64,000 nt of DNA from Pyxidicoccus parkwaysis (GTDB lineage Bacteria; Myxococcota; Myxococcia; Myxococcales; Myxococcaceae), in contig NZ_CP071090.1 of NCBI RefSeq assembly GCF_017301735.1, positions 4,702,001-4,766,000 of the forward strand, given 5' to 3'. The notes beneath the pieces were generated by a model. That model was not told the origin of the DNA and searched no databases. It saw only the letters and a program-made list of their open reading frames with translations. This document shows, in pieces, positions 63,617 through 64,000 of this stretch (positions within the stretch are counted from its first letter, which is position 1; every line of letters begins with the position of its first letter). A program made the translations under genes and the position numbers.

Positions 63617-64000
63617 TCAGGCGTTCGGCTGCGCGGGTTGCTGATGCCCGCTGCGGATGGTCTCCATGTACATCTCGTTGCCGCGCTCACCCGCCACGCC
63701 ACGGGCCACGCGGTTGATCTCCTCCAGCTCCTTCGCATCCAGCGCCACGTCTGCGGCTCGGGCGTTCTGCTCCATGTTCTTCGCGTGCCGGCTGCCGGGA
63801 ATGGGGACCAGGTCGTCCCCCTGATGGAGGAGCCATGCGAGCGCGAGCTGCGACAGCGTGACGCCCTTCCGCTTCGCGATGACCTCCAGTGCGTCAACGA
63901 CCTGGAGGTTGCGCTTCAGGTTGTCGCCCTGGAAGCGCGGCACACCGCGGCGCCAGTCGTCCGGCTTGAGGTCCTCGGGACGACGGATGTGGCCCGTGAG
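63617..64000 (-). CDS. aldo/keto reductase, C-terminal part
   Basis: The frame is open to the right edge and begins there with LTGHIRRPEDLKPDDWRRGV. The 127 visible residues contain FQGDNLKRNLQVVDALEVIA, VTLSQLALAWLLHQGDDLVP and IPGSRHAKNMEQNARAADVA, the NADPH-binding end of aldo/keto reductases (PxPGxR/K...N). The closest type is the YajO/GCY-like group acting on small aldehydes. The catalytic Tyr/Lys lie outside the window. Confidence 0.9.
   Translation of the reverse strand, partial: LTGHIRRPEDLKPDDWRRGVPRFQGDNLKRNLQVVDALEVIAKRKGVTLSQLALAWLLHQGDDLVPIPGSRHAKNMEQNARAADVALDAKELEEINRVARGVAGERGNEMYMETIRSGHQQPAQPNA

Overview
This window is chromosomal DNA of a predatory myxobacterium of the Myxococcus/Corallococcus/Pyxidicoccus type. 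The support is very high GC with GC-ending codons, many lipoproteins, Hanks-type Ser/Thr kinases, an FHA plus sigma-54 activator, and secreted Cys-rich and metalloprotease lipoproteins.

Layout. (1) 1-10,050 is ordinary backbone: the N-terminus of a UvrD-type helicase, a TPR/HEAT-like lipoprotein, an NlpC/P60-like lipoprotein, a family 2 glycosyltransferase, a zinc-ribbon protein with a long repeat tract, a ComEA-like protein, aspartate kinase (lysC) and histidine ammonia-lyase (hutH). (2) 10,069-18,563 is a lower-GC defence island. It begins beside a 20-bp sequence that looks like a tmRNA 3' end. It holds a Gabija-type gajA-gajB pair transcribed leftward and a three-gene ABC-3C system (endonuclease-like effector, middle component, DUF3732 ATPase) transcribed rightward from the same intergenic region. 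(3) 19,189-29,779 holds an intact membrane kinase (K0), a tightly packed signalling operon (lipoprotein, FHA/sigma-54 activator, TPR protein, PEGA kinase), a small Cys-rich lipoprotein, an M57-like metalloprotease with two LCCL domains, and two convergent fatty-acid desaturases.

(4) 29,796-58,974 is a large imperfect tandem duplication. Repeat R (about 29,951-38,138 and 44,722-52,325) carries a 1,580-residue beta-propeller-like protein, an IS91-type remnant, a tRNA-like structured element, a helix-hairpin-helix lipoprotein and the start of a zincin gene. The two copies decayed reciprocally: copy 1 keeps the lipoprotein and has only a frameshifted stub of the zincin, while copy 2 has a wrecked lipoprotein and an intact zincin followed by a small possible partner gene. 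Between them lies a unique operon of a B12-binding radical SAM enzyme, a PLP C-S lyase-like enzyme and an EamA-like exporter. Two further kinase paralogues (K1, K2), both related to K0, are each split at the codons of the HRDVK catalytic loop by the same serine-recombinase element (DUF5372, small ORF, recombinase). In K2 the element is complete and flanked by 8-bp direct repeats, so exact excision would restore the kinase frame. In K1 the element is cut off by the duplication joint, at a 36-bp sequence also found upstream of the desaturase gene.

(5) 58,975-64,000 holds a small Cys-rich lipoprotein, a hexapeptide-repeat membrane protein, a coiled-coil lipoprotein, a membrane protein, a trypsin-fold protease with Cys in place of the catalytic Ser, and the end of an aldo/keto reductase.

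The most interesting points are the recombinase element inside the kinase catalytic loop, the paired Gabija/ABC-3C island, the reciprocal decay of the duplicated locus, the radical SAM/PLP/exporter operon, and the zincin with its neighbour.
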